A stretch of 64,000 nt of DNA from Lytechinus variegatus (taxonomy: Eukaryota; Echinodermata; Echinoidea; Temnopleuroida; Toxopneustidae): contig NC_054741.1 of assembly GCF_018143015.1 (NCBI RefSeq), forward strand, positions 66,376,697 to 66,440,696. The letters are read 5' to 3'. Under the pieces are notes generated by a model. That model ran no database searches. It was not told the origin of the DNA and saw only the letters and a program-made list of their open reading frames with translations. Position 1 is the first letter of the stretch; each line of letters opens with the position of its first letter. Of this stretch, positions 35,001 to 46,066 are shown in pieces. A program made the position numbers and the translations under genes.

Positions 35001-38000
35001 TTCAATGAAACAAAAAATAAAAAAAAAACCCGACCAGAAGTGTACCGGGCATTTTTTTATGGGACACCCTGTATAAAACATAATAAAATGGAAAAGGCAA
35101 TAGAATAAAAAAAATAAATGAATAGAAAAACTCTGTTTAAAACTCCAAGTTTTCCACAAAGTTTTTTTTTCTATCTATTTTTTTATTATATCTAATTTTT
35201 TAATTCTACAATGTTTTATATTTTATTTCCTTTGTTTTATTTTCTCTTTTAATAAGGGTTATTTATCTCACATATAAAATTGATTTTCTTACTAATTTTT
35301 AAATTAGTAAGAAAATTTGTAATTATTTGTAATAATCAATTTAACAAAAAAATGCGTATTTAAAAAATCTTCAATCGCACATGTCTAAATTTCGAATTCT
35401 GCAACTTGATTCCTTTAAATTTTCACTCCTCATTTACAATAGTAGTATTATCTGATTTTTCATTGGTAAAAAATCAATAGAGTCTGTATTCATAATTTTT
35501 AGAAGCAGATGAAATACATAACAACAATAACATCAATAATAATGATAATAATAACATATTCTCAAGAACACATAATACAACAATTATTTCAAACTTATAT
35601 TAAAAATAAACATAGTCTGCACATAGGAGTATATTCTTATTTCCAGACACAAAAGTCTTTATCTTCATCATATGCTTCTGAAAATATCTGAGCCACGTCT
35701 TTCTTGACTCAATCAGGAAGTGCCACCCCAGCCATTCTTTGTCGCCAGTCAACAGCACCCACTGGAAAGTATTCTCAGAGATGATCTCTCTGATGTCTGG
35801 CATCCATTGGCGAGGTTTCCCCCTTACAGGTGGTTGCGGAACATCTTCCCAGTGAGGTCCACCTCTCCTGGCCCCTAGTGCGAAGCTGTGCTCTTCATCT
35901 TCGTGGTCCACCGCATTGGCTGCCAGCGCCACCCTCTTCCGCAGCAGGTTGTGGAGCACCACAGCAGTCTCCACCAACGCTGTGACGTTATCTACCTTCT
36001 GTTCCAGTATTCCCAACAGGCACCGGAACCTGTTGGTCATGATGCCAAATGCATTCTCCACCACTCTTTTCCCCCTTGAGATCCTGTAGTTGCAGATCCT
36101 CTGTTCATCTGTCTTCCCTCTTCTGCTGTATGGCTTCATCATGTAGCTCATCAGGGCAAAAGCATCGTCACCTAGAATGAAGTAGGGAATATCAAGCTGA
36201 TTTTCTCAAGGGAGAGGGCATGATGGGGGCAGCCCTATGGACCCATCTTCTAGGCATTCGAAACGCGTGTCATTTACCTCACACCTCAATCCAGATGAAC
36301 TTGTACTCTGCATCTACCAATGCCAGCAGTGGTATAGAGAAGAAGCCCTTATAGTTGTGGTAGAGACTGTCTGTGATTGCTGGATTCTTAATGGCTGTGT
36401 GCTTTCCATCCAAGGTACCAATTGCATGGGGGATATTCCATCTCTGTTCAAACTGCTGGGCAAGGGTGCTCCATGCTTCAGGGGTGGTAGGTATGTTGAA
36501 GACCTCATCTTTATACGCCTCTACAATGGCCCTGCACACTCCTGGAATCAACTCTGATATGGAGATACCACATCTGAAACCATATGCCAGTGATCTGTAG
36601 TTGTCCCCAGTGGCCAGATGTCTCAAGGTGATTGCTAGGCCAGCGGACAAAGGGTGCATTGCTTCTGGATGACTGGTGCAACTCTCGCAAGGATCTCATC
36701 GAATACCCCAGGGGTTACTCTGGTGAACATTGTGAAGGCAACAGGGTCCTCTAACCGCGGTTGTTTGTTAAAGAGGATAGTGTACTGGCCATACTGCTGT
36801 CTTCTTTCTTCAGTGAGCCATGGCCTGGTCCAGCAGCACCTGATGAATGGTCTTCTCCCTCCTGCTGGTAGTTCAATCTCCTCTTGTCTTTGCTGTTCTT
36901 TCTCTCTCCTCTGCCTCGAGGGCTATGAAGTAGTTATATAGCAGAGAGACAAAGATCATGTCTACATCATAAGATGGTTCAAAGTCTGGTAAATATTGAA
37001 CTTCCATATCTTGTTCTTCTGCCAATGATGTAATGATTTCGTGTATCTGCTGCATCTTTATATACTCTGGATCAGTGGCGGGATGCAATCATAATCTCGA
37101 ATTTTGTCATTTCGTAACAGAGCTTGACAGACCCTATCAATGCACAAGAGATCTTGATAATCGTATCAGAGCGTTATTTAAAGCGTGATAAGCCCATCAA
37201 AGCTTATCAAAGAGTAATAAAGCATATCAAAGCGTGATTTAAAGCGTGATAAATCCTCATCAATCGGCATCATAGCGTGAGAAGCCGTAGCGATTCGGGA
37301 AATAATTTGTCGCACAAGCGGGAACGAACTTCGTATCAGAGCGTATCAGAGCTTATCAGAGCATAACATATCTTATGAGATCGTGAGATTTTTTTAAAAG
37401 TAAAAAAAAATGACGCCGAATTGATCGCCGATTTAAAGCGCGGCATTCGCCGTTGGTGTGAACTTAGCATAAGGCCTACTGGTAAGGTCCAACAAGTTTA
37501 TTGTCATGAGCATGAAATCAAAGCGCCATTGTATTGTTATCGTAGTATAATGATGATTCGATGTTGCAATTGCAAAGTGTAAGCGCGCCACCTTGTGTTG
37601 GTCTCTTGGCCATGGTTATTAAAGACAGTAACTCGTAACCTCAAAGTTGTCTAGTTTATTTACTTCTTTTACCCTAAATTGTGCCTTATAAACCCATGGC
37701 GCAGGGCATCTCCAGCAACTCTTATTCACTGTGCACATAACGCTACTCACCAATTTACAATGGAGTACAAAGGAAGATCATTCCAAACTAAAATTGCAAA
37801 TTTCAATCCAATATTTATAAATCATCCTTTAAAATCTTATCTTGTTTTGGTCCGCAACCGTAACATTATAAATTGATTGACAATCTATAAGAGAATTTAG
37901 ATTAGAAGGCTATTGAAGGCAAAATGAACAATATGATTAGGAAACAAGACATACATTCTGAAATGTGGATTTCAGATCAGAGGTGCGCGGTTCAGCTATA

Positions 38001-38827
38001 CGATCCTTTTCTGAATTTTCTTTACAAACTTAGATGTCAAAAATGATGTCATGGTTTACATTTAAACTACTAGCAAAACAAATGACCTAATTGCAATTTC
38101 AAAAGCATAATCAATTATAAGAATTTGTCATTTTGTATTTTAAGAATGATATTTTGTTGTTAACTGTTGGTGTGCTGAAATTATCCCACCTTTGCAACGA
38201 AGAACATAATGACAGATCCACCATACATAGCGTTGATTAGGGTAATAATAGTAGATTTCTGACCTTCGAACAGGTTCCCAATCTGCTTTTAGGAAAAAAA
38301 AAACAATCATAAACATGACAGACAGACTCTGTGCTGTTATTCTTACATTCATGAATATAACAGTTAAAAGCAACATAACTTGTTTACTCATGAATTATTT
38401 GAAATGGGTATCAGACATTTTTCCCCCTGAAATTCGGTATCAACGTGGAGGGAGTCTAACTAGAAAGACTTTTTTTCGGTTATTGGCCATTCTGGGACCT
38501 GTAACACAAAACTTTGCAATCTTCGTGCTACATTTTTTTTACTGATTGCATTGACTAAAATATACAATTAATGGTGAAAATCAAGCGTACGATTAATCGC
38601 TAACTTTTGTTATTAGAAACAAGAACATCGATGATTTGACTGTAATTATGGCCAATTGGCCCATTAGACGAACATGATAATGTTACACAATGTGGGCGCT
38701 ACAAGGACTGTCTTCAATTTGCGGATTTGAATTACCGTTCTAACTAAACTGCAATGTGCCTTGGTTGCCAAAGAGCTCAAAGTGGGATTGTATGGGAAAG
38801 TGAGAAGAAGAAGAAGAAGAAAAGGAG

Positions 38828-38859
<32 letters not shown>

Positions 38860-41800
38860 AAGAAGAAGAAGAAGAAGAAGAAAAAGAAAGAAGAAAATGA
38901 AGAAGACTGAAGAAGAAGAAAAAGAAGAAGAACAATCGAAGCGTAATCGAAAAATATAAAGTGCAATCTGATGAAGATGAACAACGAAAGACGCCACAGA
39001 CGCTTAACATAATGGAAAGAGCATCACCCCAGGTGGGTGTTTCATAAAGCTGTTCGTAAGATACGAATGACTTAACGCACGACTGGTGATCCTTTCTTAT
39101 GCTATGTGATATCCCTATGTATAGATTTATGACCATAGAGCATGTTCCAGTCCTGCGTAAAGTTGTGCGTAACTTTACGAACAGCTTTATGAAACACCAA
39201 CCAGGGATACAACGATGTTAGAGTAGAAAGAGCGCAATTTTAGAACTTGTTCCGGGCGCAAGTGATTTACATTGATGAGACAATCTCTAGGCCTATAACT
39301 TACTTGTATAAATTCTAAAATCATTCATCCCTGCAAAATACAATTTCATGTAGTAAGAGAATATTCAATGTCAGTATATTAGTTTGTATATAACTTTGAG
39401 ACAAATCCATAAAGTGAATTGTCGTGAATAAGTTGAAATCGGCTACAAACGGACAGGGGCCTAATAGCAAATCTGCGTTTCAAAAACCGATTAAGGTCGA
39501 CCACAGTTTTTATTGAAAAATGACAGATAGTTGGTGTGTTTCTAACATTACTAACCTGCATAGAAGAGAATAGCATGATGACACCTCCAATTGTAAAACA
39601 GATAGTTCCAGGAAAAACAAGAATTGAGTACGTCGGGGAACTGAATGCCATCAAGATGTAGCCAACAAGCATCAGGATACTAATGGATATATTTGGTTGG
39701 AAAAGGGAAATTGGAGATGGTTAAAAGAGAAATACAACTGCCATGACTGTGTACGCCTAGTTGATAGAGGACAACCAATGCACTCAACCGAAATAAAGAC
39801 AAGAAACAAAAAAACAATAAAAAATGTTGAGTTGAAATAGAAATTTTAAAGAAGTAGAAGTAGTAAATAAAAAAATTATATGTCTTTCTCAACCATGATT
39901 ATAACCAAAAGCGATTCAAGGGTACTTTGATATGAGATAAGATGGTCAAAAATTTAGTCCGATCTATTTCTAGAGCTGTTATTCATATATTTTAAAATAA
40001 TCTCCCCACTCTTATTCTTGTTGTCTGGTTCCATTTTCCCCTTTGTTATCCCTTGCAAAATACGCATAATACACTTCAATGATTGGCTAAAATGCTAATG
40101 TTTTATTCATGTCCTCAAGCATTGAACATTTTTTTTCTGTTCCACAATTCTTAACGATATCTGTGCTAAGTGTCTTTTCTTTTTGACTCTGCGAAGTTCA
40201 ACTTTTTGAAAAACAATAGCAAGACTAATTATTATGTTTGCAGAATTGATGTCCGGAATCACGATTTCTGAGAATTGAGCAGAAAATCTTTGAGGGAACA
40301 TCGGCACCAAACTAATGGCATTCCATACGAATAAAAGAAAGTTAAGTTCAATTTGGTACTTTGAACTCACTTGCCATTGTAATGTGTTTGCTGGGGTTCG
40401 GCGTCGCAGTCACGTCGGGTCGCATTTATGTTATACTACGAAAACCTCAATTTCCGTATTTCCAGAACAGTCTTTTCCTGATCCAAAATAAATCTAAGAT
40501 CTGACTGACATAATATTTTCTCAAAAAATAATGCAGTTTTTCGTAGAACTAAATTGTTCAATTTGAATGCCTCATGCACGTCCTTGTTAAATCTGTATTT
40601 TAGTTTTATTGTCAAATATCAGGGGTAGATGTGGACTTGTTTAGTAACGACAAAACTGCATCAAATCTAGGCCAAATATGGTCAGAGCGGGATAAGACCT
40701 TTGATACCGCAGGTGCCTGCCGGCTGGGAAATTTCCGATGTAGGCTAGGTAATTGGGTGTTGAAGTTAAAAGTTAGGCCTGGGCCTACTGATTTTTTTTG
40801 ACACCGCTATTTCATCTTCATATGAATCAATACAATTATCTGCATTTTAAAAAATAATTTAAAAGTAAGTAATGTTATTCGATTTGGAATGATACCAGTA
40901 TCTAGATTTGATTTGAATTAAATTTATAGTGCTACAAATGCAAGTTGAATGGAAGGAACCAGTGCTGTATCGGCTCCTCATTGCTTCTTGCGCTGTCCAA
41001 GAAATCAGCTTTTCACGGAGCTTTCGGCCTGACATGCTTGAAGAACCCTGACAACAACGTTTAGTTTTTATTTTATCGGAAACCCACCTCATGACCAGAC
41101 GTGACAATCTGGTACCGTAGTGATCAAATAGAAAACCAACGGGGAACATGCACGCAGCCTGAACTGCCACGGCCACCGAGAAGACAAGTTGAATACGACT
41201 CTCCTGCTCTGGGCAAGACTCCACGATGTCTGTATCACGGCTACGGTTATAAACAGCGGTAGTACCGATGATCTGTAGTTAGGATGACAACAATACAGAT
41301 ACAGTTGTGTGCTGGAGATCAGAGCTAGGCAGGGGAAGAACATTCTGAGGCTGTATGAATAATGAATACCTAATTCAAACTTAGATATCAATGATCTTGC
41401 TGGAATCTTCAGAATATAATTACACTGTATAGTCGAACAACCGACCTTTTAATTTAGATATACGGGAGCTAGTCTAGAGAACGTTAGGATTTAATTAATT
41501 TTTAATTCCCATCGAATTCTGGAGGCAAATGTTGATCGACATGACCTCTGTTTTACAATATGAACTCCTCAAAAATACAATAATATGCTGCTTTTTATCA
41601 TGATGAAAGATACATATTCCATGATAGAATATGTGTAATGTCTATCTTCATTTCGATTGTGGAAAGCAATTATGTATTTATCACTGATGTGTATTTTCAG
41701 GCTAGCCTCACAGAAGACTATAAGAAAAGTTTCAACTCTGCACGACAATTTGCCTCTTACCTCTGTTGAAGATGTTGAGTTTTCGCTGCTGCCGTAGCAT

Positions 41801-41943
41801 AGGTCGCTGAAATATCCAAGTTGTATGTAGACGAAGACAAGTGAGGGCCAGCCAAAGATGATACCTCCGTGTATTAGATTCTCAAAACAGACAAACACCA
41901 GGGCCAGAAGGCGCTCCGTGACCAAGACGGCCTTTATCACCAT
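28930..41943 (-). CDS. slc43a3-like: SLC43A3-like transporter A (major facilitator family), 9 exons, 544 aa
   Basis: Exons (minus): 41943-41761, 41272-41088, 39679-39556, 38282-38190, 34227-33690, 33234-33130, 32722-32524, 32176-32053, 29013-28930. They total 1635 bp with consistent phases and GT-AG introns. SLC43 proteins are 12-helix plasma-membrane facilitators: A1/A2 carry large neutral amino acids and vertebrate A3 (ENBT1) carries purine nucleobases. A3-like features are G31-W-P-S-L-V-F-V in helix 1, I165-G-N-L-F with [16 protein letters not shown] at 226-236, [20 protein letters not shown] and D-D-P-F-W. MFS motif A is D111-H-Y-G-T-R-L-S-R. N55 is a probable external glycosylation site. 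The hydrophilic loop at about 237-330 between helices 6 and 7 is basic and Ser-rich. Introns carry several transposons. Substrate is inferred from family only. Confidence 0.93.
29565..31452. mobile_element. Foldback with 'AAACCCCTCAAAAAAAG' ends, carrying a nested element
   Basis: The left end AAACCCCTCAAAAAAAGTTT and the right end (inverse) match, followed by TTGCAACTCA against TGAGTTGCAGAA. The inner arms share 'GATGATGGCACA(T/C)TAAG' and 'AAATTTATTA.CACTCAAACTTG'. A second inverted-repeat element sits inside at 30201-31379. It occupies intron 8 of transporter A. No transposase. Confidence 0.7.
30201..31379. mobile_element. Nested foldback with 'TAGGCTTATGTCGAAAGGGTG' ends
   Basis: Long arms, 30201-30355 and 31146-31379, are inverse copies: GCGAACGCGAAGATTCG, a poly-C/poly-G block, GTTTGGACGAAAGGGTG, and AATAAATACAAATATTTATA. 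The right arm has an extra internal duplication near 31240-31300. The loop carries an (AAT)n microsatellite at about 30815-31045 and no gene. Confidence 0.75.
31618..32005. repeat. Foldback minisatellite of 'GGTTCGTAATTCCGAA' units
   Basis: Units of about 16-27 bp ('GGTTCGTAATTCCGAA', 'GGTTCGTTAATCCGAAAAC') run in one orientation to about 31815. Their complements (GTTTTCGGACTAACGAACC, TTCGGAATTACGAACC) then continue to about 32005. It ends some 50 bp from transporter A exon 8. Confidence 0.75.
32053..32176 (-). CDS. slc43a3-like: Transporter A exon 8
   Basis: Acceptor CGTCATAG, donor TTCTGG/GTAAGA. Encodes [14 protein letters not shown], then F-L-Q-Y-P-I-F and D-D-D-P-F-W. It contains a 107-bp tract almost identical to paralogue B (32084-32190 against 57041-57147). 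Confidence 0.92.
32524..32722 (-). CDS. slc43a3-like: Transporter A exon 7
   Basis: Acceptor CATTCAG, donor GTAGT/GTAAGT (phase 2). Encodes helices 9-10 with [12 protein letters not shown] and [11 protein letters not shown]. Confidence 0.9.
32850..33045. repeat. Dispersed 'TCAACGTT' motif repeats
   Basis: TTCAACGTTGG, ATCAACGTTG, CCAACGTTTG, TTCAACGTCATG and GTCAACGTTA occur within 200 bp of intron 6 of transporter A. Degenerate minisatellite is the simplest reading. Confidence 0.45.
33130..33234 (-). CDS. slc43a3-like: Transporter A exon 6
   Basis: Acceptor CTACAG, donor AAAA/GTAAGT (phase 1). Encodes V-F-A-I-T-Q-F-F and [12 protein letters not shown] (helix 8 and the following cytosolic motif). 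Confidence 0.9.
33300..33425. repeat. GAT/GGT trinucleotide-rich microsatellite
   Basis: Repeated GGTGATGATG-type triplets in intron 5 of transporter A. They generate a His-rich open frame on the minus strand that is not a gene. Confidence 0.7.
33690..34227 (-). CDS. slc43a3-like: Transporter A exon 5: helix 6, central loop, helix 7
   Basis: Acceptor TGTCTAG, donor CTCG/GTAAGT (phase 1). The 538-bp exon encodes [11 protein letters not shown], a loop of about 94 residues with [12 protein letters not shown] (basophilic kinase-like), and [12 protein letters not shown]. Confidence 0.92.
34539..37472 (-). mobile_element. PIF/Harbinger DNA transposon, 2.9 kb, decayed
   Basis: The terminal inverted repeats are TTATGCTAGGTTCACACCAACG at left and the inverse at right (TTATGCTAAGTTCACACCAACG). 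Subterminal regions on both sides carry many copies of AAGC(T/G)TATCA and AAAGCG-type words (34610-34830 and 37135-37390), probable transposase-binding sites. A Harbinger transposase frame lies on the minus strand inside. No SANT/Myb partner ORF was seen. It occupies intron 4 of transporter A. The usual 3-bp target duplication was not resolved. Confidence 0.88.
35600..37088 (-). pseudogene. PIF/Harbinger transposase, broken by stops and frameshifts
   Basis: HARBI1-like DDE nuclease that would cut and join transposon ends. Pieces in order: N-terminal 37088-36873, then 36699-36511, 36659-36279, and 36151-35600, lying in different frames. Catalytic context is still readable: [13 protein letters not shown] (first Asp), [10 protein letters not shown] (second Asp, just before 36151) and [10 protein letters not shown] (Glu), followed by L-H-N-L-L-R. 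At least two frame breaks and an in-frame stop after W-I-E-V near 36279 indicate it is inactive. Assembly error cannot be excluded for single breaks. Confidence 0.88.
38190..38282 (-). CDS. slc43a3-like: Transporter A exon 4
   Basis: Acceptor AAAAGCAG, donor GCAAAG/GTGGGA, both phase 0. Encodes [20 protein letters not shown], the strongest SLC43A3 match. Confidence 0.9.
38795..38940. repeat. (GAA)n purine microsatellite
   Basis: Nearly pure AAG/GAA triplets for about 145 bp in intron 3 of transporter A. The long Ser/Phe/Leu-only minus-strand frames across it are artefacts. Confidence 0.9.
39030..39204. mobile_element. MITE, 'GTTTCATAAAGCTGTTCGTAAG' family
   Basis: Inverted ends CCAGGTGGGTGTTTCATAAAGC and GCTTTATGAAACACCAACC. 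Shares CGACTGGTGATCCTTTCTTAT with the copies at 24264-24522 and 59722-59907. Lies in intron 3 of transporter A. Confidence 0.8.
39556..39679 (-). CDS. slc43a3-like: Transporter A exon 3
   Basis: Acceptor CATTAG, donor ATGCAG/GTTAGT. Encodes helices 3-4: [10 protein letters not shown], then [12 protein letters not shown]. Confidence 0.9.
39680..41087. other. Transporter A intron 2, no feature recognised
   Basis: AT-rich intronic sequence with no additional exon or structured repeat seen. Confidence 0.5.
41088..41272 (-). CDS. slc43a3-like: Transporter A exon 2
   Basis: Acceptor CTACAG, donor ATGAG/GTGGGT (phase 2). Encodes the rest of external loop 1 (C-P-E-Q-E-S-R), helix 2 and MFS motif A. 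Confidence 0.9.
41761..41943 (-). CDS. slc43a3-like: Transporter A exon 1
   Basis: ATG start, then helix 1 with [11 protein letters not shown] and the start of the first external loop (N-S-T sequon). Donor ACAGAG/GTAAGA, phase 0. Further 5' non-coding exons cannot be excluded. Confidence 0.88.
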
Positions 41944-43260
41944 GGTGGTCGATTTTCAGCTCTTTTCAATTTGAAATCAATTCTGGTTTTTTGAGAAGAT
42001 TTGAAAAAAAATGAGGCCACTGATTTTAAAGCCTGAAATTAACATCTGTATATTAAAACACAAAAAAGTTATATAAAAACTTCGTTCACATCTTACATAG
42101 ATAGCTAAAATAGAAAGTAATTCGTACGTACTTAAGTTGTCAAACCTTACCTTCGTGCGAAACAAAACCGGAATTTTTCAGTTTGATTTTCAACCACTTT
42201 TTAAAAAATTAGCATCGCTTGTATTTGTAATTCACGATTAAGCATGAATGAGTGTTCACATTTTCATTCTACCTGGCGTTACAATTAAATATCCAAGCCG
42301 CCAAGTTGACGCCAACTCTCTTAGAAGTACAGAATATTATCTATAAAAGTGAAGCAAATTTATAAGGGAACTACCTGAAGAAAATGCCGCCGCATGTATT
42401 ACCTATAGGCATGATAGGAGGAACGTTTGGAAACCGGCTCATGTGAGGAACCGAAGATGAAAGTAAGGTGAGGGGATGGGGGGGGGGGGGGTAGGAGAGG
42501 TATTTAACAATGATTGCTTTTGAACCACACAAAATGCACTAACGGGTCATTGCTAGTTGAATTCGCCCATTGGGTTAATCCTACTCATTGAGGCTTACTA
42601 TCTTTCCGACTGAAGGCCCCTGACGTGAAATACATAAATTATTTTCAATGCATTGGTCGGATTAATACTGGAATGTGATGATCAACTATTTTTCAGCCGG
42701 ATAGAGAGGATGCTCATCTTTAACAATAGTGGAGAAATTGTTTTGAAAAGGCTGAATACCTTGCCCGGGGCATATTGTCATCTATTTAGGTGAGGGATAA
42801 ACGCAATTGCTCTGATCAAACATGCCATGGACAACGAACTGCATATATGCCGATCAGACATTGGGAAAGTAATGGTTGGTGCATAGCATATTCATTTAAG
42901 TTTGATATAAACGTGTTTTTTAAAGCTTGTGTGTTATAATAATAATATAGGCGATGTTCCTGTTTCCCACTCTAGCTTGTCGTATAAATTAACATATTAA
43001 CATCACGGCAAATGTTCTTTAAAGTTAATTTTCAAGTTCACGCCCAATTATAGTATAGGCTGTACTTTTTTTAAATATATTAATTCATAGAACGTGTAGA
43101 AAAGAAACTTATTAAATGTTACACGAAGTTTCATGCTAAGGAATTGATATAATAGGCACATGAAAATGATGCATGTGTGAACTTTGTAACTATAATCTAT
43201 TCACCACAATGACGTCACTCGTCTGTTTTGACAAAAATAGCTTTTGTACTGCACCCCGAC
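41944..43260. other. Upstream flank of transporter A
   Basis: Expected to hold the 5' UTR and promoter, but no core promoter motif on the minus strand could be assigned with confidence. A poly-G run lies at 42479-42491. Confidence 0.4.
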
Positions 43261-43401
43261 GGGCCCGTTTCATGAAGAGTTATACAACTTTTGTAACTTT
43301 GCCATTATGGCTCTCAGCAGCCAATCAAAAATCGAGGTTACCATGGTAGTTACCATTATGGCAAAGTTACAACAGTTGCAACTCTTTATGAAACTGGCCC
43401 C
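43261..43401. mobile_element. Short palindromic MITE, 'GGGCC(C/A)GTTTCATGAAGAGTT' ends
   Basis: The left end GGGCCCGTTTCATGAAGAGTT pairs with the right end AACTCTTTATGAAACTGGCCCC. The inner arms 'GTAACTTTGCCATTATGG' and 'ATGGCAAAGTTAC' also pair. Terminal words resemble the 'TTTCATAAAGC' family. Confidence 0.7.
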
Positions 43402-44942
43402 AGTCAAACAGTATGACAAAGATATTTTAGAATGTCTACATACCCTATTATACTAACCGTGGAGGTTATAGGGGATGATGAAGAACCGCTTTCCTACGAT
43501 TTTTCAAACGATGAAAAAGTACCAAAGTATGAAACGCTATAAAAAAAAAAGTGGGGCGGATTGGTCATATTTAGTATTTGTATGTATTTTATGATTGTTT
43601 GTACCTGATGATGGGTTAAATAAATTGAATTGAATAGATATATACGACTGCCAATTTATAAAAAATACAAATGTACGCACATTTACAATTCAAATTCAAT
43701 TTTGCATGCTGGGATCATTTAATATAAATTTGATAACTGCTTGTATAATGTCTGAATAAAACTAGATTGCCATTTTACGTATTTTGGACTGTGGTAATTG
43801 CATTGCTTTCATTTTCAATTATCCCACTATCTTCTGAATTGTGTAATTCCCATAGGCTTTAAAAAGACACCGGCCATGCAGTTTCAGCAAGCCCTCGTGT
43901 TAATTTTGGATATTCGGCAGGAGATGGTTTCGAGTTAATATTGTGGAATTCTAGAAAGTGTTTTCACAGTTCAACACAATCATGTCAAGGATGATGTTGA
44001 GTTCTGTTCAATCTGGCGTGCGTGGGAATGTAGTTGTTTAAGTTGAAATCTGCGTCATATTAAGCAACGTTTTGTTCAGGATCAGAAAAGGGCAATTTCT
44101 TTCTTGTAGCTCCATTGGTGTTATAGGTAAAGCAAAATGAGAATGGCGGATTTTTTTCCGATTCGATTCTTACTGAAATGCAACATGTCTAAAAAAAAAG
44201 CGAAATGAATTAGATTTGAGCATCCCAGAGAAAATACAAAAAATGATAATTATTGTTAGATGTCTCCGGAAAAAATGCTTTGGATCACGTTTTGGTCTTC
44301 CATGCCAAAGGATGAAACAGACATTCCTGTAAAGACTGAGAAATATTCAATTGATAAAGGTCATCAATATTATGGACGTTGATTGTTCTATTTTACAGTC
44401 AGACAGCAGGTCCCTATGCTATTGAGCAAAAAGGCCAGATTAATCCAAATCATCTCGTGGCTGAATCCTCCTCCTTGCAAAATCTCGTGATTCGTGAGAT
44501 TTTCTTTCTCTAAGAATTTACCTGTTTTAATCTCAAGTTAAATGAAATATTATTGCACCATCAGATAGAGTAAAAGTTACTCTTTCATATTGGTCATTTA
44601 TTTTGTATACAATATTTTGTTAAATAAGTAAATTTCTGGCCTGAAAGTGTGCCTCAAAACAGAATTTTCTTCCTCTGTTTTCTTTTGCAAATTGTGCAAA
44701 ACTTTTTATTTTGAGCCTCAATGATATCTATATCACCATAAAGCTGAACTTCTGTACTTTCTCACAATGCCACTCTTGATATGCGGCACCTTTTAATCGG
44801 GTCAAGATCACATGCACTTTTCCCACCAAGGTAAAAGACGAGATTTCTGAAATTTTGTACTTGCATGAATCCAGAGTCCTGATTGGCTGGATAAGGTTCA
44901 CAAAACAACAGGCGCGGGGTAGTTGAGGAGATTACCACATGG
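43402..44942. other. Intergenic, no gene recognised
   Basis: AT-rich, with a short segment near 43575-43640 ending TTAAATAAATTGAATTGAAT that could be a LINE 3' tail (weak). No exon-like frame. Confidence 0.4.
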
Positions 44943-45106
44943 CAGGGGCCGCGGAACCGGGGGGGGGGGCTTCAGCCCCCCCACTTTTTCCAAAACCGTG
45001 TACAAAAACGCAAAAATGACCATACGATTGTGATTTTTAGCATGGTCAGCCCCCCCACTTTTGGCTCAGCCCCCCCCCCACTTTGAAAACCGTTCCGCGG
45101 CCCCTG
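44943..45106. mobile_element. Palindromic MITE with 'CAGGGGCCGCGGAAC' ends
   Basis: Left CAGGGGCCGCGGAACCGG and right (inverse) CAGGGGCCGCGGAACGG, flanked by CATGG on both sides (44938-44942 and 45107-45111). The arms contain poly-G/poly-C and 'GCCCCCCCACTTTT' words. The CAGGGGC terminus resembles hAT ends, but only a 5-bp duplication is visible. Confidence 0.7.
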
Positions 45107-45662
45107 CATGGGAAGTGTGACCTTCCCACGAACCCAGGCACTGGAATCGTTGGAATTTGCCACTGGGTGGTCTCTTTGACCAATCAGAATGCAGTATTCT
45201 TGTTTTCAAACTACTTTATGTACTTGGCAAATAAAAAGTGTGATCTTGACCCGATTAAACCAATTCTTATTTTGAAACCTATATCATTTCAAAGCATACA
45301 TATTCAGCTTTATCATGATATAAAAATAATTTGGGCTCAAACATAAATAAAGTGTGAAAATAGCAGATTTTGTCAGGTAAAAATATTTATTTTGTAGCAT
45401 ATTTTAGATCAAAATTTTAACCTATATAACAAAATCTTTGAATATATCCAAACACATGACCTGAAAGAATGATTCTTCTTTACAATGGAATTAAAATCAT
45501 GAAATTCGATGCACAATTAGAGCAGCAATGACTGAATGAAAAGAGGTGTTTCGGTCCGCATCAAGCTCATTAAATATGCAAAACAACTCAAGTCATGAAT
45601 ATCACTTGGATGAAAGAAGCCACTTTCTTGGGACCTGCAGTCTGACTGCTTTCACCCTAAAT

Positions 45663-46066
45663 TGTAGGAGAACGGAACGCCCAGTCAGATTTTTTTTTCG
45701 TATATGTAAGAATGAAGTTAATTTCTGTCTGGGAGATGGTTTCCTGTGAATTATGAGCCTACTGGGCATGCCCCTTTAAAGTGTAGGAGAACGGAACACC
45801 CAGTCAGATTATGTTTTTTCTTATTTTTTGTTTTGTATTTGTAAGAATGTAGTTAATTTATATCTGGGAGATGGCGTCCTGTGAATTATGAGCCTACTGG
45901 GCTTGCCCCTTAAAGTGTATTAGAACGGAACGCCTAGTCAGATTAATTTTTCTTTGTTTTGTATTTGTAAGAATGTAGTTACAGTAATTTCTGTCTGGAG
46001 ATGGTGTCCTGTGAATTATGAGCCTACTGGGCTTGCCCCTTAAATTGTAGGAGAACGGAACCCCTA
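45663..46066 (+). repeat. Tandem repeat, about 130-bp unit, three and a fraction copies
   Basis: Units begin TGTAGGAGAACGGAACGCCCAG at 45663, 45782, 45917 and 46046 (the last partial). They share GTAAGAATG(A/T)AGTTAATTT and TGTGAATTATGAGCCTACTGG. No coding frame persists across units. Confidence 0.8.

Noticed and set aside
38664..39136. Long Phe/Ser/Leu-only open frames on the minus strand
   Set aside because: They are translations of the (GAA)n microsatellite at 38795-38940.
40107..40370. Possible extra transporter A exon in intron 2
   Set aside because: The 87-codon frame shows no SLC43 resemblance, and exons 2 and 3 already join in phase.
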